Source of the DNA: Fusobacteriaceae bacterium
GTDB lineage: Bacteria; Fusobacteriota; Fusobacteriia; Fusobacteriales; Fusobacteriaceae
Assembly (NCBI GenBank): GCA_900764925.1
Contig: CAAFPW010000091.1
Span: 62,001 to 126,000 of the forward strand
Length of the DNA: 64,000 bases
Direction of reading: 5' to 3'
Notes under the pieces: generated by a model
What the model was told of the DNA's origin: nothing
Seen by the model: only the letters and a program-made list of their open reading frames with translations
Database searches by the model: none
Shown here: piece after piece, positions 51,899 through 60,245 of the stretch
Layout: each line of letters opens with the position of its first letter
How positions within the stretch are numbered: position 1 is the stretch's first letter
Translations under genes and position numbers: made by a program

Positions 51899-52771
51899 AT
51901 GGAGAAAAAAAATGTTTACAAAGGGGCTTTAATTTTAGTGGCAGCTTCTTGGGGAAGTGGGTTCCCAATTACGAAGATTGCCTTGGATAGTGGGATAGCA
52001 CCAAATGCTTTGATGTCCATTAGGTTTTTGGTAACAGCAATAATCCTATTTTTTTATCTGGTTTTGAGTAAAACTAAAATTGAAAAATCAGAAATTAATT
52101 TGGGATTGGGAGCAGGAGTTGTTTTAGGATTAGCATTTTCTTTACAAACAGTTGGCTTGGTATATACAACATCTTCTAAAAATGCTTTTATAACTGGAGC
52201 CTATGTTGTAATGGTACCTTTTATCTCTTGGTTTTTAACAAAGGAAAAACCTAAGATTATAATTTATATAGCATCTTTTATCTGTCTTTTAGGAATAGGA
52301 CTTTTATCACTAGAGGGAGATTTAAGTATGAATTATGGAGATTTTTTAACCCTTATCTGTGCTATATTTTTTGCTTTACAGATGTCTATAATTGGAGCTA
52401 CAATCAAGAAAAAAAATCCTATTGTAGTAAATACTTTTCAAATGTTAAGTGCAGGAATTTTAACATTTATTTTAAATGTTTTATTTGAAAATTTTTCTTT
52501 GATAAGTACTAGATTAAATCTAATTCAAGTATCTGCTATCGGTTTTTTAGTAATTTGTAATACTATGATAGCATATTTGGTTCAAACAGCAGCTCAAAGA
52601 CACGTGCCTGCTTCAACAACATCTTTGATACTATCTACGGAGATACTTTTTGGTGCATTAGCTTCTGTAATTTTTATGGGGGATGATTTAACATTTAAGA
52701 TGGTACTAGGAGGAATATTAATCTTTACCTCTGTTATTTTAGCAGAAGGAAATTTTAAATGGAAAAAATAG
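51899..52771 (+). CDS. EamA/DMT-family transporter
   Basis: A 290-residue inner-membrane protein with about ten hydrophobic segments in two homologous halves, the EamA drug/metabolite transporter layout. ALILVAASWGSGFPITKIAL and the second-half region SLILSTEILFGALASVIFMGDDLT are typical. These proteins export amino acids, nucleosides or other metabolites; the substrate is unknown here. The start is ATG 51899, since AAAGGGTGG lies just upstream and overlaps the in-frame GTG at 51890. It is probably monocistronic. Confidence 0.88.
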   Translation: MEKKNVYKGALILVAASWGSGFPITKIALDSGIAPNALMSIRFLVTAIILFFYLVLSKTKIEKSEINLGLGAGVVLGLAFSLQTVGLVYTTSSKNAFITGAYVVMVPFISWFLTKEKPKIIIYIASFICLLGIGLLSLEGDLSMNYGDFLTLICAIFFALQMSIIGATIKKKNPIVVNTFQMLSAGILTFILNVLFENFSLISTRLNLIQVSAIGFLVICNTMIAYLVQTAAQRHVPASTTSLILSTEILFGALASVIFMGDDLTFKMVLGGILIFTSVILAEGNFKWKK

Positions 52772-52863
52772 AAAAATTTTACAGAGATTTAACCCAATTT
52801 TTATTTTAAATTAACATGGAGACTATAAAATAAAAGATATAAAAAAGGAAAGAAGGAATAGAA

Positions 52864-53655
52864 ATGAATGAAAAAAAATTATATCTTTTTGATTTAGATG
52901 GAACATTAATATTAGGAAACCAAGTTATAGATGGAGCTAGAGAAGTTATAAAAAGAATAAGAGAGACAGGTAAAGAGTTAATAATCTTTACAAATAACTC
53001 ATCTAGAACTAGAAAACAGTATGTAGAAAAACTAGCAAAATTAGGGTTAGATATAAAAGAGGAAGAGATAGTAACTGCTGGATATATTACAGGAAAATAT
53101 CTATTGAAAAAAAATAAGAGAGCTATATATGTATTGGGAACTGAAAAATTTAAAGAGATGTTAGAAGAGATGGGGCTGATAGTAATAAGAGAGCCACAGA
53201 AAATAGATGGGGAATATAATGTAGATGCAGTAGTAGTAGGATTGGATAGTGAGTTAAACTATGAGAAGATAAAAACAGTTTGTAAACTTTTACAAGATCC
53301 TGAGATGACATATATAGGAGCTAATCCAGATATGGTTTATCCAGTAGAAGATGGAATTTTTTATCCAGACTGTGGAAGTATAGCAAAAATGATATCCTAT
53401 TCTGTAAAGAGAGTACCTAAGTTTTTAGGAAAACCTTATCATGAGATTTTTGATTATTGTTTAGAGAAAAAGGGCGTTTCTAAAGACGAGGTTGTAATTG
53501 TAGGAGATAGATTATATACAGATATTGCTTGTGGACAAGAGAATGGATGTGACACTATTTTAGTATTTACTGGGGAAGCTAAGAGAGAGGATCTGATAAA
53601 TAGTGAATATCAACCTACAATGATTTTAGATAGTATAAAAGATTTAGAGATATAG
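52864..53655 (+). CDS. HAD-IIA family phosphatase (NagD/pNPPase-like)
   Basis: A 263-residue cytosolic phosphatase. The nucleophile motif is LFDLDGTLI (Asp10, Asp12). Motif II is IIFTNNSSR, and the C-terminal motif VIVGDRLYTDIACGQENG completes the active site. The C2 cap between them defines subfamily IIA, which includes NagD, AraL and phosphoglycolate-type enzymes that clear sugar or nucleotide phosphates. The true substrate is not known. Its terminator is shared with the convergent PTS gene. Confidence 0.92.
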   Translation: MNEKKLYLFDLDGTLILGNQVIDGAREVIKRIRETGKELIIFTNNSSRTRKQYVEKLAKLGLDIKEEEIVTAGYITGKYLLKKNKRAIYVLGTEKFKEMLEEMGLIVIREPQKIDGEYNVDAVVVGLDSELNYEKIKTVCKLLQDPEMTYIGANPDMVYPVEDGIFYPDCGSIAKMISYSVKRVPKFLGKPYHEIFDYCLEKKGVSKDEVVIVGDRLYTDIACGQENGCDTILVFTGEAKREDLINSEYQPTMILDSIKDLEI

Positions 53656-53660
53656 AAAAA

Positions 53661-53696
53661 AGTGAAGAGTTGTTTTACTCTTCACTCTTTTATTTT
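53661..53696. terminator. Bidirectional terminator between HAD and PTS genes
   Basis: A perfect 10-bp stem AGTGAAGAGT (53661-53670) with ACTCTTCACT (53677-53686), 6-base loop, T run on the right. The right arm overlaps the last codons of the minus-strand IIC gene. Confidence 0.85.
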
Positions 53697-54632
53697 AGGT
53701 TTTAAAAAATATAGCAAAAATAGTGCTGATAAAATTCCAATTATAACAGAAAGTAAAAACTCTAATTTGTTATTAACAAGAGATAATACAATTATACCAC
53801 CATGTGGAGCCTTAGAAGTAACATGTAAAATATTAGCAGCACAGGCACCAATAGCTGAACTAATAACAGTAATAGGAAGTATCTTTATATCTTTCGTAAG
53901 ATATACTAAAGCTCCTTCTGTAATTCCTAATATACCTAAAAAAATAGCTAAAGCTCCAGCATCTCTCTCCATTTTAGAAAATCTGTTTTTTAGTAAGAAT
54001 TGAGCTATTCCTAAAGATAATGGTGGAATGCAAATAGCTACAGAAAGAGGGCCCATAATATCATATCTTCCATACTCTAAAGTTGTAACTCCATAGATAT
54101 ATGCTATCTTATTAATAGGACCTCCAAGATCAGCTCCAATCATACCACCTAAAATAAACATTAAAAAGATAATATTTTTATCATTTAAACTATTTAGATA
54201 GAGGTTAGTATTTTCAATAAAAAAAGTAATAGGATTTTTTAAAAGATAAAACATAATAACGCTACCAATTAGAGTTGAAGTTATTGGAATAAAAATAAGA
54301 TACATAACAGAAGTAAACTCTATAGGAACTCGAATTTTTTTTAAAGTTTCTACAAAATATCCTATAAATATTCCAGAAAGAATACCTCCAATTAAACCTA
54401 GATGTACAAATTGTGAGAGACTTCCTAATATAAGAGCAGGTATAAATCCAGTGCTCCCACATTTTTCTTTAGCTATGAATCCAGCTAAAAGAGAAGGAAC
54501 AACTAAGAAACTATAGTCACTAACAGTTTTAAAAAATTCAATTTGTGTATAAAGAGAAATAATAGACATTATTCCTCCAATTATAACAGCTGGAATAGCT
54601 TGAATTATACTTTTAATTAAAATTTTTCTCAT
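53682..54632 (-). CDS. Stand-alone fructose-family PTS IIC protein
   Basis: A 316-residue membrane protein homologous to the IIC domain of the adjacent EIIABC: shared motifs include FILGGMIGADLGGPINKIAY, GPLSVAICIPPLSLG, GILGITEGAL and APHGGIIVLSLVNNK. It lacks IIA and IIB domains, so it would need phosphate from another enzyme, or may be a non-phosphorylating or decaying copy. I place the start at 54632 (preceded by GGGGG) rather than 54674, which has no ribosome site. It follows the EIIABC gene by 57 bases on the same strand. Reading frame is intact. Confidence 0.85.
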   Translation of the reverse strand: MRKILIKSIIQAIPAVIIGGIMSIISLYTQIEFFKTVSDYSFLVVPSLLAGFIAKEKCGSTGFIPALILGSLSQFVHLGLIGGILSGIFIGYFVETLKKIRVPIEFTSVMYLIFIPITSTLIGSVIMFYLLKNPITFFIENTNLYLNSLNDKNIIFLMFILGGMIGADLGGPINKIAYIYGVTTLEYGRYDIMGPLSVAICIPPLSLGIAQFLLKNRFSKMERDAGALAIFLGILGITEGALVYLTKDIKILPITVISSAIGACAANILHVTSKAPHGGIIVLSLVNNKLEFLLSVIIGILSALFLLYFLKPKIKE

Positions 54633-54689
54633 AAAAATAACCCCCATTCTATTAAATAATATCATGGAGGTCATATTTTTTCAACTTAA

Positions 54690-56507
54690 CTATTTTTTCA
54701 TTTTTTTCAATACATTTACCATAACAGCTGCAATCATAGAACCAACTATTACCGCAAGAACAAACATTAATTTATTATCTACGACAGGTAAAACAATTGG
54801 ACCTCCATGAGGTGCATGATCAGTTACTTTTCCAATAGCAGCAATTACAGCACCAACAGCGCTTCCTGTCATAATTGAAGGAATTACTCTTAATGGATCA
54901 GCTGCAGCAAATGGGATAGCTCCTTCTGTGATACCTATTAATCCCATAGCAAAAGCGGCTTTTCCTGCTTCTCTTTCAGTTGTTTCAAAATTTTTAGCCC
55001 CAATCATAGTAGCTAATCCCATTCCAATAGGAGGAACACATATAGCAACAGCAATAGGTCCCATAACTTCTGGAACTCCTTGAGTAATCATAGCAGAACC
55101 AAATAGGAAAGCAACCTTATTGATAGGTCCACCCATATCAAAAGATATCATTAATCCTAGTATTAGTGCTAAGAAGACAGAACCTGTTTCCATTCCTTTT
55201 AATATATTAGTTAGACTATTCATAAATCCAGAAATAGGAGAACTAATAAAGAACATTAAAACACCAACTAATCCAGTAGACACCAATGGAATAACAAAGA
55301 TAGGCATAATTGGTCTTAGACCATCTGGAACATTCCAGTTTTTAACCCACTTAGCAATATAACCAGCTGCAAATCCAGCAACCATACCACCTAAAAATCC
55401 AGCACCAGCACTATTAGCTAAAGCTCCACCTACAAGTCCAGGAGCAAGTCCAGGTCTATCAGCAATACTCATAGCTATATATCCAGATAAAACTGGAATC
55501 ATAAGTCCAAAAGCAGTAGCTCCTAAATCCATCATTGCTTTTAGGAAAGGATTTGTAACATCAGCACCAGCACCAGCCTTAATTCCAGACAATGCTATTG
55601 AAAGAGCTATTAAAACTCCACCACAAACAACTAGAGGTAACATATTAGAAACACCATTCATCAAATGTTTATATAATCCAGTTTTTTCTTTTTTAGTGAA
55701 ATTTTTAGTAGTTTTAGTATTAGTCTGATAGATTTCTCCATCACCTTTTAAAGTTTTTTCAATAAGTTCTTGAGGTACTCTAATAGCTTCTTTTACAGCA
55801 ACTTGAATAACTTTTTTCCCAGCAAATCTATCCATATCAATACTTTTATCTGCAGCTACTATTACTCCAATAGCTTTTTTTATCTCTTCAGAAGTTAACT
55901 GATTTTTTACTCCTACACTACCGTTAGTTTCAACTTTTATTTCTACTCCTAACTCATTAGCTTTATTAGTTAAAGAATCAGCAGCCATATATGTATGTGC
56001 TATTCCAACAGGACAAGCAGTAACAGCTACAACAAAACCTTCTCTTTTTTTAGTATTGCTATTAGATATTTTATTCTCTTCATTAAATAGAGAAATTACT
56101 TCTTCAGCAGTTTTAGCTTTTTCTAATCTATTTTTAAAGTTATCATCTAATAATTTATTAGTAATTTTTGATAACATTTCTATATGAGCATCTGTTGTTC
56201 CTTCTGGAGCTGCTATCATAAAAAACAGTCTTGATTTTTCACCATCTAAGGAATTAAAATCAACTCCTTCTTGTGATTTACCAAAAGCTATTGCAGCTTT
56301 TTTTACTGCTTTTGTCTTTCCATGGGGGATAGCGATACCTTCTTCTAATCCAGTAGAAGACGTAGCTTCTCTCTCTCTAACGACTTTTAAATACTCTTCT
56401 TTGTTATTTAAAACTCCACCTTTATCTAAGATATCAACCATCTCTTGTAAAATTTCATCTTTAGTTTTTCCCACAAGGTTCATTTTAATAAATTCTTTAC
56501 TAAGCAT
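54690..56507 (-). CDS. fruA: Fructose-family PTS EIIABC
   Basis: A 605-residue fused permease: IIA (residues 1-145, His62 in AIPHGKTKA), IIB (about 157-255, Cys165 in VTACPVGIAHTYMAAD) and IIC (about 285-605, membrane, with DMGGPINKVAFLFGSAM and HAPHGGPIVLPVVDNK). It imports fructose or a related sugar as its phosphate. No fruK or DeoR-type regulator is next to it, so the sugar could be another one. The gene is preceded by GGAGG and a promoter that faces away from the second Rep_3-like gene. Confidence 0.92.
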   Translation of the reverse strand: MLSKEFIKMNLVGKTKDEILQEMVDILDKGGVLNNKEEYLKVVREREATSSTGLEEGIAIPHGKTKAVKKAAIAFGKSQEGVDFNSLDGEKSRLFFMIAAPEGTTDAHIEMLSKITNKLLDDNFKNRLEKAKTAEEVISLFNEENKISNSNTKKREGFVVAVTACPVGIAHTYMAADSLTNKANELGVEIKVETNGSVGVKNQLTSEEIKKAIGVIVAADKSIDMDRFAGKKVIQVAVKEAIRVPQELIEKTLKGDGEIYQTNTKTTKNFTKKEKTGLYKHLMNGVSNMLPLVVCGGVLIALSIALSGIKAGAGADVTNPFLKAMMDLGATAFGLMIPVLSGYIAMSIADRPGLAPGLVGGALANSAGAGFLGGMVAGFAAGYIAKWVKNWNVPDGLRPIMPIFVIPLVSTGLVGVLMFFISSPISGFMNSLTNILKGMETGSVFLALILGLMISFDMGGPINKVAFLFGSAMITQGVPEVMGPIAVAICVPPIGMGLATMIGAKNFETTEREAGKAAFAMGLIGITEGAIPFAAADPLRVIPSIMTGSAVGAVIAAIGKVTDHAPHGGPIVLPVVDNKLMFVLAVIVGSMIAAVMVNVLKKMKK

Positions 56508-56583
56508 AAACTAACTACCTCCATAAATAATTTTATATATTCACTTAACCAATAACCAACTAGGTTTTGTTCCTTATGTTCAT

Positions 56584-56613
56584 AATATAGAATATAAGTT
56601 ATATTTTTGTCAA
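56584..56613 (-). promoter_or_regulatory. Promoter of the fructose-type PTS genes
   Basis: Minus strand: TTGACA (56613-56608), 18 bases, TATATT (56589-56584), with a leader of about 70 bases. Confidence 0.6.
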
Positions 56614-56637
56614 ATTTGCTATTTTTATAAAAAAATA

Positions 56638-56711
56638 TCGTCTATTAAAAATAAAAAAAGTGATATTTTTCTATTTTTTAAATTTTATTTCGTCTAAAAA
56701 TGTGATAAAAT
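56638..56711. repeat. Repeated TCGTCTA and GTGATA elements before the second Rep_3-like gene
   Basis: TCGTCTA occurs at 56638-56644 and 56690-56696, and GTGATA at 56660-56665 and 56702-56707, in the same order and orientation. They lie between the divergent PTS and Rep_3-like genes. A weak -10 (TAAAAT, 56706-56711) overlaps the last copy. Binding-site status is inferred. Confidence 0.35.
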
Positions 56712-56751
56712 TAAATAAAAAAATTAAAAAAAATAGGAGAAATTAGTAGAG

Positions 56752-57891
56752 ATGAAAAATATTCATGATATTTTTGTAGATTTAAAAATAAGAACATCAA
56801 AAATTGAAAATATGATTTTTCAAATTATTTTGGAAAAAATCCTAGAAAATATAGATGAATTAGAAAAAAATGGATCTAAAGAATTAAAAATTGAGTTCCA
56901 ATTGGAAAAATTTTCACTGGAAGAGATACAATTAGGATTAAAAGGTCTAATGAGTAAAGGAGTAGATATAACTTATTATAAAGAAGAGAGTAAGAATGAA
57001 ATTTCTTTCAATTATGTTACTTCATATAGAAGGGAATCAAATAATTTTTTTATTTGTATACCATATAATATTATTAGATGTTTTAGAAAAAATACATTTG
57101 AATATGATATATCATTACGAACTTTTTTTTATTTAAGAAAGAAAGCGATTATTAATTTTTTTAATATTCTAATAAAAGATATAGAACAAACTAAAAGTAT
57201 AGAGATAAGTTTAGAGGAATTAAAAGATATTTTTGAAATTTCTGAAGATGCTTATGAAAGATTTTTTGATTTTGATAAAAATATTTTAAAGCCTCTTATT
57301 GAAAAGATTAATACTTATTCTAATTTCACTATAGAATATGAAAAAATAAAAAAAGGAGAAAATAAAAATAATAAGGTTATAGGAATTAAATTTAATATTC
57401 ATAATATCGAATTAGAAAAAAATAGAGGAGAGAGTAATTACTTAACTCAAATTATAAAGAATATGATTACTGATTACCAAAGTATTTGGGAAAGCATAAA
57501 TATTTCAATTCAACACTATGGTTTTGAATCAACAAAAAGGAATATTTTATTTTTAAAAGAAAATGGACTTGAAATATCTGATAATGATATAAAGAATTAT
57601 CTTAAAAATGATGGAAGAAATATAGAAGAGATTTTAAAAATATCAGATCATATACTAATTAAAGAGAAATATAGTATTTATAAGGATGTAGCAACTTTTG
57701 TAAAGGTTATTTATGATACAATAATAGGATATGATTTTTACTATTCTTTAAATTTTAAGTTTTTAAGTGTTATAAAAAATTATAAAGAGGGAGGAACTCT
57801 CTATTATAAAGATTCTACCTTTGTAATATTTGGAAATTATAAAAATAATAAGGGATTTTTTAAAATTTTTGAATCTAAAGAGAAAAGATAA
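56752..57891 (+). CDS. Second chromosomal Rep_3 (RepB)-like winged-helix protein
   Basis: A 379-residue paralogue of the 45410-46528 product. Residues 168-186 (YERFFDFDKNILKPLIEKI) align without gaps with residues 168-186 of the other protein (YKRFYDIEKNLLIPILEDI), and FTIEYEKIKKGENKNNKVIGI continues the match. This is the second winged helix of Rep_3 initiators. It diverges from the fructose-type PTS genes, as its paralogue diverges from the Lac-type PTS. No plasmid functions surround it. The composition is even more AT-rich than its neighbours. I infer a regulator of the adjacent sugar operon; replication initiation cannot be excluded. Confidence 0.65.
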   Translation: MKNIHDIFVDLKIRTSKIENMIFQIILEKILENIDELEKNGSKELKIEFQLEKFSLEEIQLGLKGLMSKGVDITYYKEESKNEISFNYVTSYRRESNNFFICIPYNIIRCFRKNTFEYDISLRTFFYLRKKAIINFFNILIKDIEQTKSIEISLEELKDIFEISEDAYERFFDFDKNILKPLIEKINTYSNFTIEYEKIKKGENKNNKVIGIKFNIHNIELEKNRGESNYLTQIIKNMITDYQSIWESINISIQHYGFESTKRNILFLKENGLEISDNDIKNYLKNDGRNIEEILKISDHILIKEKYSIYKDVATFVKVIYDTIIGYDFYYSLNFKFLSVIKNYKEGGTLYYKDSTFVIFGNYKNNKGFFKIFESKEKR

Positions 57892-57895
57892 AAAG

Positions 57896-57940
57896 AAAAA
57901 GGAAGTAATGCTATATTCAGAACTTCCTTTTTATATTTTT
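57896..57940. terminator. Bidirectional terminator between the Rep_3-like and APC genes
   Basis: An 11-bp stem AAAAAGGAAGT (57896-57906) with ACTTCCTTTTT (57922-57932), 15-base loop, T-rich on the right and A-rich on the left. Confidence 0.8.
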
Positions 57941-59369
57941 ATCTATTTTGTTGTCTAGCTATTTTAGGAAGTATAAATCCTAACCCTATAAGTACAATAG
58001 GAGTTAATATATTTAAGCTGATTTGGAAAATCCATTCAGAACTAAATGTTTCAACATTCTTAGGAAAAATTCCCATTAAACAAGCAAAGGCTGTAAAGGC
58101 AAAACACCAAACTCCAACTAAAGTAGCAACCTTATCACTAGCTATAAATTTAAAAGTAGCTTTTTCCATAAGTCCTTTATTTTTAATAAATCCTCTAAGT
58201 CCTATATAAGCTAAGAATACCCAAAGATATCTAAGTGGCATCACAATAGAGTTTAAATCTAAAAGCCAGTTGTAAAGATTATTCATATCTCCAATACCAA
58301 GAGCAGGAATAATGATTAGTATTCCAACTAGAACAGCAGTTAATTTATATCCTGTGATAGGAGCTCCATACTCATTAGTTTTTGTAAATGATTGAGGAAT
58401 AAAGTTTCTATCTCCCTCTCCAATTAGCATTTTTAATGGAGCATCTATAGAGAACATAAGAGCAGATATTTGTCCTAATGTATTAGCTATAGCATATAAA
58501 ATCATTAAAAGATTTCCAAGACCATAATACTCTCCTAAAAGTTTGAAAGCATAGTATTGTCCATTCATTTTAAGGTCAGCTGGAATATTTCCACTATTAA
58601 ACATTATTCCCATAGCAAGAGAACCAAGTAGAGCAGACATTCCAACAGAAGCTGCAAGTACGATCATTCCTTTAGGGAAATTTTTGTTAGGATTATCTAC
58701 CTCTTTAACATATGGAGATATTTTTTCACAACCCCCAACAGCAAAAACTAACATAGAGATAGTTGTAAAATATGCAAAGTCAAATTTAGGCATAAAAGTA
58801 GCGATACTCCAGTCAGTTGTAGCAGAACTTGCTCCTACAATAGAAGGTGCTGCAACTGTTAAAAGAATATATAGTATTCCCATGAAAAACATAGAAGTTC
58901 CAGCAAGAGCTCCTATTTTTTTCAAAGAGTTGATTCCTTTAGATGATAGCCATAGGAAAAATAGGAATATAACCAATACGATACTTTGTAAAAATAGAGG
59001 ATTGAAGTTTTTAATCATATCTCCATTTTGGAAAAATACCCAACTTAGAGCAACCAATGCACCTTGAGGTTTTTGAGCAAGATAAGGGATATGTACTACC
59101 CAATATGTCCAACCAGCTAGATAAGCTATCATAGGACCATAAGTTGAACCTATCCAACTAGATACACCTCCACCTTTATTTTCAAATACAGATCCCATCT
59201 CTCCTACCATTAAAGCATAAGGTAAGAAATAGAAGGTAAGTATTAACAGCCATGATACTACAACTGTAAGTCCTTGGTTGGCATAGTTATTAACAACGTT
59301 TCCGAATCCCCAAACCACAGTGAATCCCATCATTGCCAATGTACGCCAATTAAGTTTTTTCGTGTTCAT
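57939..59369 (-). CDS. APC-family amino-acid permease
   Basis: A 476-residue membrane carrier of the amino acid-polyamine-organocation superfamily. Helix 1 contains the WGFGNVVNNYA substrate/ion-site region (near residues 20-30), and FAVGGCEKISPYVKEVDNPNKNFP is the family-typical loop. It resembles glutamate/GABA-antiporter-type permeases, but the substrate is unknown. I choose ATG at 59369; a TTG one codon upstream is also possible, and AGGAGA serves either. It lies downstream of the LytR-type gene on the same strand with a 142-base gap, so it could fall under the same control. Confidence 0.88.
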   Translation of the reverse strand: MNTKKLNWRTLAMMGFTVVWGFGNVVNNYANQGLTVVVSWLLILTFYFLPYALMVGEMGSVFENKGGGVSSWIGSTYGPMIAYLAGWTYWVVHIPYLAQKPQGALVALSWVFFQNGDMIKNFNPLFLQSIVLVIFLFFLWLSSKGINSLKKIGALAGTSMFFMGILYILLTVAAPSIVGASSATTDWSIATFMPKFDFAYFTTISMLVFAVGGCEKISPYVKEVDNPNKNFPKGMIVLAASVGMSALLGSLAMGIMFNSGNIPADLKMNGQYYAFKLLGEYYGLGNLLMILYAIANTLGQISALMFSIDAPLKMLIGEGDRNFIPQSFTKTNEYGAPITGYKLTAVLVGILIIIPALGIGDMNNLYNWLLDLNSIVMPLRYLWVFLAYIGLRGFIKNKGLMEKATFKFIASDKVATLVGVWCFAFTAFACLMGIFPKNVETFSSEWIFQISLNILTPIVLIGLGFILPKIARQQNR

Positions 59370-59514
59370 CAATTTGTTCTCCTTTTTATAAAATTAAAAT
59401 ACTGTTAAATTATATCATAAAAATTGAAAAATTTTTAGAAAATTTCAAAATAATAAAAAAAATTTTAGTATTTTCATATTTTTATAATACTTAGATACTA
59501 AAATTTTATAAATA

Positions 59515-60237
59515 CTATTTTATGTTGAGTAATTCTTTAAACTCTTTTATATTATTTCTACTTACTGGAACTTTAAATTTTAAATCTTGTATTTTTAATA
59601 CATAGGTTCCATTGAACCAAGGCTCCACCTCTTTTATCTTATCTAAATTTACTATGTATGATCTATGGGTTCTATAAAATTTACTTTTAGGAAGTAACTC
59701 TTCCCATTTAGAAATTTTTAATTTTGATGAGTAAATTTCATCTTTAGTATAAATTATACTCTCTTTTTCCATGACCTCTATATAGTAAATCTCATCTAAA
59801 GAGATTACAACCATTTTTTCTCCTAAAAAAACAGTAACCTTATTAATTTTTTCTACTTCTTTTGGAGTTTCTACCTCTTTAATTGAAGTTAAATTACTCA
59901 ATACTTCATTTATTCTTTTTTCAGAATATGGTTTTAGAAGATAATCAAAAGCTTTAATTTCAAAGGCATCAGCTGCATATTCACGATAAGCAGTTATAAA
60001 TATAATTTTTAAATTTGGATTGAGTTTCATCAAAATTTTGCCTAAACTCATACCATCTAATTCAGGCATATTGATATCTAAAAAGATAACATCAGTTTTA
60101 TTTTCTTGTAGATATTTTAAAGCATCTACAGGATTATCAAACTCCTTATCTAACTTAATTCCCTTATGATTGGAGATAAAGTATTTTAATTCCTCTCTTG
60201 CTGGAAATTCATCTTCTACTATAACACAATTTAACAT
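59515..60237 (-). CDS. LytTR-family response regulator
   Basis: A 240-residue regulator. The receiver domain has phospho-acceptor Asp54 in FLDINMPELDGM and the switch Lys in YLLKPYSEKRI. A C-terminal LytTR DNA-binding domain spans roughly residues 140-240 (IYYIEVMEKESIIY, FYRTHRSYIVNLDKI). It starts 8 bases after the kinase gene stop. Together they resemble BtsSR/YpdAB/LytSR pairs that control pyruvate-type carriers. The divergent cstA-type gene, with a 21-bp-phased direct repeat at its promoter, is the likely target. Confidence 0.94.
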   Translation of the reverse strand: MLNCVIVEDEFPAREELKYFISNHKGIKLDKEFDNPVDALKYLQENKTDVIFLDINMPELDGMSLGKILMKLNPNLKIIFITAYREYAADAFEIKAFDYLLKPYSEKRINEVLSNLTSIKEVETPKEVEKINKVTVFLGEKMVVISLDEIYYIEVMEKESIIYTKDEIYSSKLKISKWEELLPKSKFYRTHRSYIVNLDKIKEVEPWFNGTYVLKIQDLKFKVPVSRNNIKEFKELLNIK

Positions 60238-60245
60238 ATGACCTC

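Noticed and set aside
56638..56696. Second and third ECF-type promoters, because CGTCTA also occurs at 24007-24012
   Set aside because: No AAACT-like element lies about 16 bases upstream of either CGTC here, so the shared hexamer is not enough.
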